Source of the DNA: Bacteroidales bacterium UBA1757
Lineage (GTDB): Bacteria; Bacteroidota; Bacteroidia; Bacteroidales; UBA1402
DNA: 24,319 nt
Assembly: GCA_002315625.1 (NCBI GenBank)
Contig: DCHH01000066.1
Location: 4,464 to 28,782 of the forward strand
Direction: 5' to 3'
The position numbers were made by a program, and so were the translations under genes. The notes beneath the pieces are model-generated. The model worked only from the letters and a program-made list of their open reading frames with translations, did no database searches and was not told the origin of the DNA. Of the stretch, positions 16,195 through 23,639 are shown piece after piece (within the stretch, counting starts at the first letter, position 1; each line of letters starts with the position of its first letter).

Positions 16195-16782
16195 TTAATG
16201 GCAGCTGCCGCAGCATCCGCCTTCCTGGCCGCACTGGCCTTCGTCCTGTCCGCATTTGCCCCCTTCGCAATGGCCGCCGCAGTGTCCGCAGGGTGACATG
16301 AGGGCTTCCATCTCTTCGTCGGTCGATTCGCGAACCTCCAGCACCTCACCGATAAAATGGAGGTCTTCGCCGGCCAGCGGATGGTTGAAGTCCATCTTGA
16401 CGGTTTCGTCACCGATTTCCAGGACCATGCCTTCGAGGCGCTGGCCATCCTCGGTCATCATCGGAACCATGCGGTCGATGGCAATATGCTCGTCGTCAAA
16501 CTTGCCGTCGATTTCGAAAAGGCTCTTGGGCAGATCTACAACATGTTCGTCGATGTACTCGCCATACGCATCGGCTGAGGGCAGGGTGAAGTCGAACTTG
16601 TCGCCCATTTTGAGTCCCTTGAGATTGGCCTCGAATGATTCCAGCATCATGTTCATGCCGAAAATGAAGGTGAGGGGCTGCTCTTCGGTGGCTTTTTCCA
16701 TCAGTTCGGGCTGAGAGCCGTCTTCGCCGCCTACAAACAGGTCGTATGATACGGCAACAAATTTTTTGTCATTGATTTCCAT
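16195..16782 (-). CDS. slyD: FKBP-type peptidyl-prolyl isomerase, SlyD-like
   Basis: This 195-residue SlyD-type FKBP is a prolyl isomerase and holdase chaperone with a metal-binding tail. VAVSYDLFVGGEDG and PLTFIFGMNMMLESFEANLKG are the split FKBP core. The IF (insert-in-flap) chaperone domain lies between about residues 70 and 130. DFNHPLAGEDLHFIGEVLEV closes the FKBP domain and is highly typical. The last 35 residues contain eight Cys and three His (for example CGHCGGHC and GGCCGSCH), as in E. coli SlyD, where the tail binds nickel for hydrogenase or other uses. Whether nickel is the metal here is unknown. It is the first gene of a six-gene minus-strand run. Confidence 0.93.
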   Translation of the reverse strand: MEINDKKFVAVSYDLFVGGEDGSQPELMEKATEEQPLTFIFGMNMMLESFEANLKGLKMGDKFDFTLPSADAYGEYIDEHVVDLPKSLFEIDGKFDDEHIAIDRMVPMMTEDGQRLEGMVLEIGDETVKMDFNHPLAGEDLHFIGEVLEVRESTDEEMEALMSPCGHCGGHCEGGKCGQDEGQCGQEGGCCGSCH

Positions 16783-16833
16783 AGGGTTGGTTTATTTTAG
16801 ATGTGAATATTCGACGATTGCAGAATGCGACCG

Positions 16834-16864
16834 CGAAGGTACTCAATCGAAGCGTTAATTGCAA
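16834..16864 (-). promoter_or_regulatory. Promoter candidate for the slyD operon
   Basis: On the minus strand, TTG (16864-16862) is followed after exactly 20 nt by TACCTTCG and then C (16841-16834). This fits the Bacteroidota pattern of a -33 TTTG and -7 TAnnTTTG with one mismatch in the -7 box. The predicted transcript has a 5' leader of about 45 nt before the slyD ATG. Confidence 0.55.
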
Positions 16865-16896
16865 GATATACGAATATAGTGCCGCCTGATCTATAG

Positions 16897-16929
16897 CTTG
16901 TCAATCCAGTCAGGATTTGCTTTCTTTGC
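16897..16929 (+). promoter_or_regulatory. Promoter candidate for the secreted unknown protein
   Basis: TTG (16898-16900) is followed by exactly 20 nt and then TTTCTTTG plus C (16921-16929). This is one mismatch from TAnnTTTG and has the same spacing as the divergent slyD promoter. It leaves a leader of roughly 20-25 nt before the ATG at 16958. Confidence 0.4.
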
Positions 16930-16957
16930 AGTGCTTTTCACATTCAATTGCAATATT

Positions 16958-17626
16958 ATGAACAAGTCTTTGATTTTTACGGTTATAGCCTGTATTCTTT
17001 CTATTTTTCCGGTCGCAGCAGAAACCGGTTTTTTCCTGCTTAGTGAAGGGCCGGTGGCCACATACGAATACCGGAAGGGTGTCGGGAAGGAGACCGCCAC
17101 ATATACCGTGACAATCCGTGACAAGAGCGGTGAATTGCAGAATGGAGGGCAGACGATAGTCTATCACTACTTCAAGTCGGATGGTACACCTTTTTTCAAG
17201 GAGCCGAACGAAATGCTGAAGAAGACCGAGCGCAGGGACGGACAGACATACGTCGTCATGGACGAACTCATGAAGACGATGAAGGTCAAAGATATTCTTC
17301 CGGTCGGCGATGTGAGTGCAATTCCGGTCTCGCTGACAGTCGGGACCGACCTGCCGAATTCGACAATGAAAGTCAAGATGGGTAAAATCAACGCCGACGT
17401 CACAATTGTTGATAAAAAGGTGCTTGACCACAAATCCATTACCACCCCGGCCGGAACGTTCGACTGCTGGCTTGTCCATGAGAAAGCCCTTATGACCGTC
17501 TATTCCCGTACTATGACGACTGTTGCCGACACCTGGTACGCCCTGAGCGTGGGCATAGTCAAGCAGACCGTCACCGACGAAGACGGCAAAATAACCGCCA
17601 GCACCCAGCTAATCTCCCTAAAATAA
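16958..17626 (+). CDS. Secreted protein of unknown function (TapB/DUF3108-like)
   Basis: The protein has 222 residues from the ATG at 16958. It has a signal peptide (MNKSLIFTVIACILSIFPVAA) and then a beta-rich domain. The opening GPVATYEYRKGVGKETATYTV, split here as GPVATYEYRKG and ATYTVTIRDKSGEL, and the later TTPAGTFDCWLVHEK and DTWYALSVGIVKQTV are reminiscent of the DUF3108/TapB group of envelope proteins seen in Bacteroidota. I have not identified a function. A TTG at 16898 gives a longer reading, but it would overlap the promoter candidate and push the signal peptide inwards, so the ATG was chosen. It stands alone, with its own promoter candidate before it and a strong hairpin after it. 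Confidence 0.75.
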   Translation: MNKSLIFTVIACILSIFPVAAETGFFLLSEGPVATYEYRKGVGKETATYTVTIRDKSGELQNGGQTIVYHYFKSDGTPFFKEPNEMLKKTERRDGQTYVVMDELMKTMKVKDILPVGDVSAIPVSLTVGTDLPNSTMKVKMGKINADVTIVDKKVLDHKSITTPAGTFDCWLVHEKALMTVYSRTMTTVADTWYALSVGIVKQTVTDEDGKITASTQLISLK

Positions 17627-17637
17627 CCCCTCAAAAG

Positions 17638-17674
17638 TTCGTATTTTTCGCGAATGATACGCGGAAAATACGAA
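17638..17674. repeat. 15-bp inverted repeat (hairpin) between two secreted-protein genes
   Basis: TTCGTATTTTTCGCG (17638-17652) pairs with CGCGGAAAATACGAA (17660-17674) around the 7-nt loop AATGATA, with one T-G wobble. It lies 11 nt after a stop codon. On the plus strand it is followed by A rather than T, so it is not a classic intrinsic terminator. It may end transcription by structure alone, protect a 3' end, or be an operator. Confidence 0.65.
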
Positions 17675-17725
17675 AAAATGGGGGAGGATGAATGAAAAGT
17701 GAAAGGGGGATGGGGAAAATGTGCT

Positions 17726-17733
17726 TACCTTGG
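17726..17733 (+). promoter_or_regulatory. Weak -7 promoter candidate for the tandem esterase
   Basis: TACCTTGG is one mismatch from TAnnTTTG and lies 36 nt before the ATG at 17770. No -33 TTG is seen at the right distance. It is the best candidate between the hairpin and the gene. Confidence 0.25.
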
Positions 17734-17769
17734 CGGTGGATTTCGAAACTTTCAAACTATATAGAATCT

Positions 17770-20019
17770 ATGAAAAAAATGGTTTTGGCTGCATTGGGGC
17801 TGGTTTTGACAGCCACGGCAGCAATGGCCCAGTTCGGGCCGCAGGTCAGTTCACCGGTTGTGAACAAGGACAACACCGTTACGTTCAACTATCGGAACGA
17901 AAAGGCGAAAGATGTGAAGGTCGATGTGCAGTTTGCAGGCCGTCACGACATGGTCAAGGGTGAAAACGGCATCTGGAGTCTTACTCTCGGACCGGCTGCA
18001 CCGGACATGTACCCCTATTGCTTCATTGTCGATGGTGTCAGCATTATGGACCCGCAGAACCCCGACTGGTTCCCCAACGAAGGGTTCAAGAACAGCATCT
18101 TGGATATCCGTGGAAATGAACCGTTGATTCATTCCCTTCAGAATGTCCCTCACGGAAGCGTCGATTATGTGACCTACTGGTCGGAAGGGCTAGGCTGCTT
18201 CAATCAGGCCATTGTCTATACTCCGCCGTTCTATGACCAGCATCCTGAAAAGAAATATCCGGTTTTCTACCTGATAAGCGGTACGACCGACACTGAGGAG
18301 GTATATCATAAGGTGGGCCGTGTGAATTTCATCATGGACAATCTGCTGGCTGCCGGAAAGGCCCAGGAGATGATAATCGTTCTGCCATACGGCAATCCTA
18401 CCAACTTCTTCAAGGGAAGACAGCGCCCCACAAGCGGCCAGACTTCTCCCTTCCAGGATTTCTTCACACCTGACCTCACAAAGGCTCTCATGCCGTTTGT
18501 TGAGCAGAACTACCGTACCATAAACGACCGCAACAGTCGTGCCATCGGCGGATTCTCCCGCGGCGGCAATCAGGGACTCTCCATCGGTCTGACCAATCTC
18601 GACAAGTTCTCATGGCTCTGCTCATACAGTTCGTTTACATCGACCAACCTTCCCGGCGTGTATGACGACAAGGATATCAACAGCAAGATTAATCTCTTCT
18701 GGCTTGGTGTGGGCACCGACGATTTCCTCTACGGTAATGCCAAGGACTATATGGATTTCCTCGATTCAAAGGGAATAAAGAACGTTAAGGAGTTCACTAC
18801 CGACAAGTTCGGACATACCTGGATGAATGCTAAGTATTTCCTGGACAAGACTTTACCCCTGCTTTTCCAACCTGCTGCCAAACTTCCTAAGGCCGGAAAC
18901 GAGCCAGCTCCTGAAATCGCAAAGAAGGAGGGGCAAAGGCTTACCCCCGAAGTGATGGCCCGCACGTTCCCGCGCGGAGTGGTTTCGCCTGAGTACAATG
19001 CCGATGGTACGATTACCTTCCGCTGCCAGGCCCCCAATGCCGCCGAAGTGCTGCTCGACTGCCAGATGTTCGGCGAACGGAAAGCTATGGCCAAGGATGC
19101 CGACGGCAACTGGGCTATTACGGTAACGTGCGAAGTTCCTGACATTTATCCTTATTGCTTCCTGGTTGATGGAATGCAGGTGACCGACCCGCAGAATATG
19201 TATATTTTCCCCAACGAAGGGTTTAAGAACAGCCTGGCCGATGTCCGTGCCGCCGAGCCCTCGATGCAGGATGTGCAGAATGTGCCTCACGGAAAGATTT
19301 CCTATCGCTATTATCATTCCAAGACCTTCGATATTGACCGTCCGATGTGTGTCTATACCCCGGCCGGCTATGACCCCGCCGCAAAGGAGAAGTATCCCGT
19401 GCTCTACCTTATTCATGGTATGACAGATACATACGAGACCTGGTTCAAGGTGGGCAATGCCAACACCATTCTCGACAACCTGATTGCTCAGGGTCTGGCC
19501 AAGAAAATGATTGTTGTAATGCCTTATGCCAATCCCTATCCTGAACTGATGCTGCAAGGTAAGGCTTCGATGTACGACGTTATGGATGTCAAGAAGGTTG
19601 CTGCTGAAATAACTAACGATGTAATCCCCTTCATTGAACAGAATTATAAGGTGAAGAGTGATGCCGACAGCCGCGCCGTGGCCGGTTTCTCGCTTGGCGG
19701 ACGTCAGGCTCTCGCAACAGGTTTCGGTAATCCCGACAAGTTCCATTATGTTGCCGCATACGCTCCCGCCATTTTCGGCAATGAGCATCAGACCAACTTT
19801 GACAACGGCATCTATCAGTCTCCGGATGTGCTGAAGAGCAGCCTCAAGCTGATGATTCTCAGCACCGGTACCGAGGACTTCCTGTTCCAGGCTTCAAAGG
19901 ACCTTGATGCCACCCTCACTGCGAAGGGCCTCAAGCACGACTTCGTCACCCCCGGTGGCGGCCACACCTGGATGAACTGCCGCGACAACCTAGAACTCAC
20001 TGTCAAGCAGCTGTTCTAA
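17770..20019 (+). CDS. Secreted tandem esterase (two E-set plus CE1/esterase-D units)
   Basis: The protein has 749 residues from the ATG at 17770; an earlier in-frame ATG at 17692 would precede the signal peptide MKKMVLAALGLVLTATAAMA and was rejected. The chain is an internal duplication. Unit 1 is an E-set domain (about 22-135) plus an alpha/beta-hydrolase (136-385); unit 2 is an E-set (400-510) plus a hydrolase (511-749). Both contain the landmarks PYCF(I/L)VDG, DPQN, FPNEGFKNS and VPHG. Nucleophile motifs are GFSRG (S263) and GFSLG (S641). Likely acids are D318 and D703; histidines are H349 and H732 (both GHTWMN). Unit 2 has the usual oxyanion HG (H549), but unit 1 has SG (S170). Relatives are feruloyl or acetyl-xylan esterases of CE1, so a plant-polysaccharide substrate is likely. 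The neighbour is a pectin methylesterase. Confidence 0.9.
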   Translation: MKKMVLAALGLVLTATAAMAQFGPQVSSPVVNKDNTVTFNYRNEKAKDVKVDVQFAGRHDMVKGENGIWSLTLGPAAPDMYPYCFIVDGVSIMDPQNPDWFPNEGFKNSILDIRGNEPLIHSLQNVPHGSVDYVTYWSEGLGCFNQAIVYTPPFYDQHPEKKYPVFYLISGTTDTEEVYHKVGRVNFIMDNLLAAGKAQEMIIVLPYGNPTNFFKGRQRPTSGQTSPFQDFFTPDLTKALMPFVEQNYRTINDRNSRAIGGFSRGGNQGLSIGLTNLDKFSWLCSYSSFTSTNLPGVYDDKDINSKINLFWLGVGTDDFLYGNAKDYMDFLDSKGIKNVKEFTTDKFGHTWMNAKYFLDKTLPLLFQPAAKLPKAGNEPAPEIAKKEGQRLTPEVMARTFPRGVVSPEYNADGTITFRCQAPNAAEVLLDCQMFGERKAMAKDADGNWAITVTCEVPDIYPYCFLVDGMQVTDPQNMYIFPNEGFKNSLADVRAAEPSMQDVQNVPHGKISYRYYHSKTFDIDRPMCVYTPAGYDPAAKEKYPVLYLIHGMTDTYETWFKVGNANTILDNLIAQGLAKKMIVVMPYANPYPELMLQGKASMYDVMDVKKVAAEITNDVIPFIEQNYKVKSDADSRAVAGFSLGGRQALATGFGNPDKFHYVAAYAPAIFGNEHQTNFDNGIYQSPDVLKSSLKLMILSTGTEDFLFQASKDLDATLTAKGLKHDFVTPGGGHTWMNCRDNLELTVKQLF

Positions 20020-20041
20020 ACCATATTAGACCGCACATCAT

Positions 20042-20099
20042 AATCCATCCCCGGAAACTGCAAAGACGCGATTCCCGGGGATGGATTGTTTGTTTCATA
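20042..20099 (+). terminator. Terminator after the tandem esterase
   Basis: AATCCATCCCCGG (20042-20054) pairs perfectly over 13 bp with CCGGGGATGGATT (20075-20087), with a 20-nt loop that can pair a little further. The T-rich GTTTGTTTC follows. This is a strong intrinsic-type terminator 23 nt after the stop. Its T-rich part overlaps the -33 element of the next promoter. Confidence 0.75.
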
Positions 20100-20119
20100 A
20101 AGAGAATTATTTATTTTTG
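20089..20119 (+). promoter_or_regulatory. Consensus Bacteroidota promoter for the pectinesterase gene
   Basis: TTTG (20089-20092), 19 nt, then TATTTTTG (20112-20119) followed by C. Both boxes match the Bacteroides consensus (TTTG / TAnnTTTG) exactly, at the expected spacing. The predicted leader is about 40 nt and is A/T rich before the ATG at 20168, with no Shine-Dalgarno sequence. Confidence 0.75.
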
Positions 20120-20167
20120 CTGCAGTGAGGCTGAACCTTCAATGAACAACACTTTTTTTTGAAAAAT

Positions 20168-23100
20168 ATGAACCTGTACGAACGTATAATTTCCCTGGTG
20201 GCGGTGGCGATGGCTGCTGCAGGAATGCTGACCCTGAGGGCGGCGGAAGGGGAAACGCTGGTCAATCGGGCAATCACGGTTTCGTGGCCGTTTACGACGG
20301 GAGCGGCGGGGCAGTCGGCTACGGTATCATTGCCGGAGTACATCTCTACCGACTATGTGTCTGTGGGTGCGGACCTCGACTATGCCGGGACGAAGAATGT
20401 TGATGGGCATGTGCAGACGGCATTCCAGCCCAAAAGCCAGGCATCGGCGGCGGGAGACGGAAATGCGGTGGCTTTCACCTTCAAGGTCAAAACGGGATTG
20501 ACATTCACCCCCAGGAAAGTATCGTTCAGAACCTACCGGCACGGCACTGACGGAGGAAAACTGGATGTGGCGTGGTCGGCGAACGCTGTGAAAACCACTT
20601 TGGGAACCGGCATTTCCCCGATGCGCAATAACCTGGACAAGAGCAAAACCCCTGACGCGGTCGACTTTTGGGCGTACACATTTATTGACAGCACTGCCGC
20701 AAAAGGGGAGTGTGCGCTGGTCATATACCTCTACAGTCTTGGAAATTCCAAACAAGTAAGCTACGGTGACATTGTAATTGAAGGCGTTTTGAACGGAAAA
20801 GTGGCTGACATCCCGGTCTATACCCTAGATACGAAGGTCTCGCCTCAAGGGGCTGGCAGCATATCTAATATGCCCAAAGGCACAATATTCGACGAAAACA
20901 CCGTCATTACCTTGAGCCAGAGCCGCAATTTTGGCTATCATTTCAGCTATTGGGCTGACGACAAGGGAAATAGACTTTCGGAAGATGAAACATATACCTT
21001 TACCATAACGAAGAATACAGCCATTACCGCCCAATACGAGACCATCCCCACCTGGGAACTCTCTGTTGCGGCATCGGACGGGGCGGCCTCCTATATGGTC
21101 TCACTGCAGCCTGAACCTACATTGGTTTCAGACAAACAGATGTATGAGGACGGGGCAACGGTCACCCTGACTGCCTCCGGAAATCCCATATTCACCTTCT
21201 CCAACTGGAACAACGGTGAGACATCGGGGACGACGACCGTGACCATGACGGCCGACACTTGCATCACCGCCAGCTACAAGGCAGTGGATTTCATCGCGGG
21301 CTGGGACTTCTACAAGGCAGGCAATTCGGGCCGCCCGGCAGATTTTGCCAGCAGCGGAAACGATGCCGACGCACTGGTCCTTCGCAATGCTTCGGGAAAT
21401 GCCAAATCGTGGCTTGACAAGAGCCAGATGGCGGCCGGCGGGTATGAAGGGAAACCGGCGGCGGTCAATTGGAACGACATTGCCGACAAATACTACTACC
21501 AGACAAAGGTCAATGCAGAAGCCTTCACCGCCATTCATGTGGAGGCTGAGATGCTCTACAACTACGTTGCCTATCAGACCCAGTGCTGCGAGTGGTCGCT
21601 CGACGGCACAAACTGGGCTGAGACGGCCCGCATCACCTTTGGCGGGGCGAAAAAGTGGACAAAAATAGAGGCTACGCTTCCCGACAGCTGCAACCATGCC
21701 AAGGCGCTGTACTTCAGATGGATACCCGACTACAACTCTTCAAAGGCGGGTTCCGGTGAAAAGAACGACGGTACCGCAATCACCAATATATTTGTTACCG
21801 GACAGGCAAAACCCACAGATGACGGACAGGACCCGGCTGTGGTTTCCCAGGTGCCCGCCGAAGGGGCTGATAATGCCTCTATCAACGGCAAAATTGTGCT
21901 TGATTTCAGTGAAAAAATACAATTGACAGCGCAGGCGGCGGCCACCATAACCGACGGAAAGACCTCTTGTGAAACGGAGTTGCAGGTGGTCAATACTACC
22001 CTGACAGCCACCTACAAGGGACTTTTGTATGGTCAGGACTACACTTTCACCCTGGCGGCCAACAGCGTGGCGGACCTGCTAGGAAATACCTGCAAAGATG
22101 TCTGTACAATTCATTTCACCACAAAGCAGCGTCCGGCGGTAGCTAAGGGACTGTACGACTTTGTGGTCCCCGACCAGGGGACGTTCAAGCAGGCCATTGC
22201 CAAGGCGGCGGCCCGCACCGACAAGAGCAAGCGGTTCCGCATCTTTGTCAAACAGGGCAGCTACCTGATTCCCGGCGACAATGGAAAGGTGACCGGTTCT
22301 GACGGCAATCTTTACGATTCTCCCATCACTGCCATCAGCACCCCGAATGTCTCCATCATCGGCGAAGGGATGGACGTGACCGAACTTTATAACAAGCACG
22401 ACCATTTCAAACTGATTGAGGGGCTGCACAAAGGCGATTTCATCGATTTCACTTCTGCGGCCAAGAACATGTATGTGCAGGACATTTCTTTCCGCAATGG
22501 TCTGCACTGGGGGACCGACAATCAGGGTGACGGCCGCTGTCCGGCTCTGGTCGATGAGGGCGACAAGAATATTTTCAAGAATTTCAAACTCGTCGGGTGG
22601 CAGGATTCATACCTCAGCAACAACGGGAATGCACGGTTCTATTTCGAGACGTCGGAGCTGCACGGGGCAGTCGATTACCTTTGCGGCAAGGGAGACATCT
22701 TCTACAACGAGTGCCAGCTTGTCATTGAACGCAATGGTGTGCCCCTGTGTGCCCCCTCCCAGCCCCGCAAGTACGGGTATGTCTTCCTGAACTGTGAGGT
22801 CCATTCGGCCAATCCGAAGTATTATATCAACTTCAATCTCGGACGTCCCTGGGGCAGCGGCACCCCGACGGCCATATACATTGGTCTGACTGTCGGCAGC
22901 GACGTGCAACTTTCGGCGGAAGGTTGGGGCGAAATGAGCGGCGGCTATCCCAGGAGGTTTGCCGAATATGGCACCCGCACACCCTCCGGTACCCTGCTCG
23001 ACCTTAGCCAGCGGAAGAAGACCTTCGGCGAGGGACATGCCAACAATCCTGTCCTGACGCTGGAAGAGGCGGCCAAATATACGGTGGCCAATGTCATGGG

Positions 23101-23521
23101 CGACGGCGACAACTGGGATCCGGCCTACTACACCGAGCAGGCATCAGCCCCGACGAACCTGACCTGCCGAGATACGCTCCTGACATGGGACAACAGCGAC
23201 TATGCCCGCTGCTGGGCCATTGCCAAGGACGGATACATTGTCGCATTTACCACGGAACCTTTCTATGTCATTGGCAACAACGCCAATGCCGGGACCGTCT
23301 GGAGTGTCCGCGCAGCCAATGAAATGGGCGGGCTGGGGGAGGCCTCACAGGTGACAATGCCTACATTGATACATGAAATAGAAGCTGGTAGCCCGGTTGT
23401 GGCAACGGAATACTACACTCCCGCCGGAATCAGGATTTCCTCACCGCAGGAAGGGGTGGTGATTGTCCGCCGCCTTCACTCCAACGGAAATGTGACGGTT
23501 GACAAAATCGGTTCGAGATGA
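20168..23521 (+). CDS. Multidomain secreted pectin methylesterase (CE8)
   Basis: The protein has 1117 residues from the ATG at 20168; a TTG three codons earlier is less likely. The N-terminus is a signal peptide (MNLYERIISLVAVAMAAAGM and on). Domains by eye: an unassigned beta module (25-210), two InlB/Flg_new-like repeats (about 217-295 and 295-373, each ending in ITA(Q/S)Y), a beta-sandwich module beginning AGWDFYKAG (375-550), a Big_5 Ig-like domain (555-655), a CE8 right-handed beta-helix (660-970), an FN3-like domain (990-1065) and a short C-terminal tail (1075-1117). Catalytic residues are D813 (GWQDSYL), D836 (VDYLCG) and R893 (LGRPWG). The Gln of the usual QAVAL motif appears to be Arg in GRCPALVDEGD. 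CE8 enzymes remove methyl esters from homogalacturonan, opening it to lyases. No lyase, SusC or SusD is in the window. Confidence 0.92.
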   Translation: MNLYERIISLVAVAMAAAGMLTLRAAEGETLVNRAITVSWPFTTGAAGQSATVSLPEYISTDYVSVGADLDYAGTKNVDGHVQTAFQPKSQASAAGDGNAVAFTFKVKTGLTFTPRKVSFRTYRHGTDGGKLDVAWSANAVKTTLGTGISPMRNNLDKSKTPDAVDFWAYTFIDSTAAKGECALVIYLYSLGNSKQVSYGDIVIEGVLNGKVADIPVYTLDTKVSPQGAGSISNMPKGTIFDENTVITLSQSRNFGYHFSYWADDKGNRLSEDETYTFTITKNTAITAQYETIPTWELSVAASDGAASYMVSLQPEPTLVSDKQMYEDGATVTLTASGNPIFTFSNWNNGETSGTTTVTMTADTCITASYKAVDFIAGWDFYKAGNSGRPADFASSGNDADALVLRNASGNAKSWLDKSQMAAGGYEGKPAAVNWNDIADKYYYQTKVNAEAFTAIHVEAEMLYNYVAYQTQCCEWSLDGTNWAETARITFGGAKKWTKIEATLPDSCNHAKALYFRWIPDYNSSKAGSGEKNDGTAITNIFVTGQAKPTDDGQDPAVVSQVPAEGADNASINGKIVLDFSEKIQLTAQAAATITDGKTSCETELQVVNTTLTATYKGLLYGQDYTFTLAANSVADLLGNTCKDVCTIHFTTKQRPAVAKGLYDFVVPDQGTFKQAIAKAAARTDKSKRFRIFVKQGSYLIPGDNGKVTGSDGNLYDSPITAISTPNVSIIGEGMDVTELYNKHDHFKLIEGLHKGDFIDFTSAAKNMYVQDISFRNGLHWGTDNQGDGRCPALVDEGDKNIFKNFKLVGWQDSYLSNNGNARFYFETSELHGAVDYLCGKGDIFYNECQLVIERNGVPLCAPSQPRKYGYVFLNCEVHSANPKYYINFNLGRPWGSGTPTAIYIGLTVGSDVQLSAEGWGEMSGGYPRRFAEYGTRTPSGTLLDLSQRKKTFGEGHANNPVLTLEEAAKYTVANVMGDGDNWDPAYYTEQASAPTNLTCRDTLLTWDNSDYARCWAIAKDGYIVAFTTEPFYVIGNNANAGTVWSVRAANEMGGLGEASQVTMPTLIHEIEAGSPVVATEYYTPAGIRISSPQEGVVIVRRLHSNGNVTVDKIGSR

Positions 23522-23639
23522 CCTGTCCCTATTGAACCGCATCAATACTTTGCGGCGGTCAATTCGAGGTATTCGTTGAAGAGTGCCAGACAGGCGTCAC
23601 GGTCAAGAGGAATCAGGTATTCGGTCAGTTTAAGTCAGC

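Noticed and set aside
8968..16782. The minus-strand run as a classic polysaccharide utilisation locus
   Set aside because: No SusC, SusD, sensor/regulator or second glycoside hydrolase is present; only GH95 acts on polysaccharide.
17692..17769. N-terminal extension of the tandem esterase by 26 residues
   Set aside because: It would place 26 charged or aromatic residues before a perfect signal peptide, and it overlaps the best promoter box.
18853..19788. 311-codon open frame on the minus strand inside the tandem esterase
   Set aside because: It lies antisense to a strongly supported gene with catalytic motifs, has no family resemblance and no promoter; a codon-bias shadow.
23524..23560. Stem-like GAACCGC ... 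GCGGCGGTC as terminator of the pectinesterase gene
   Set aside because: The stem is only about 5-8 bp with a bulge and has no T run; too weak to report.
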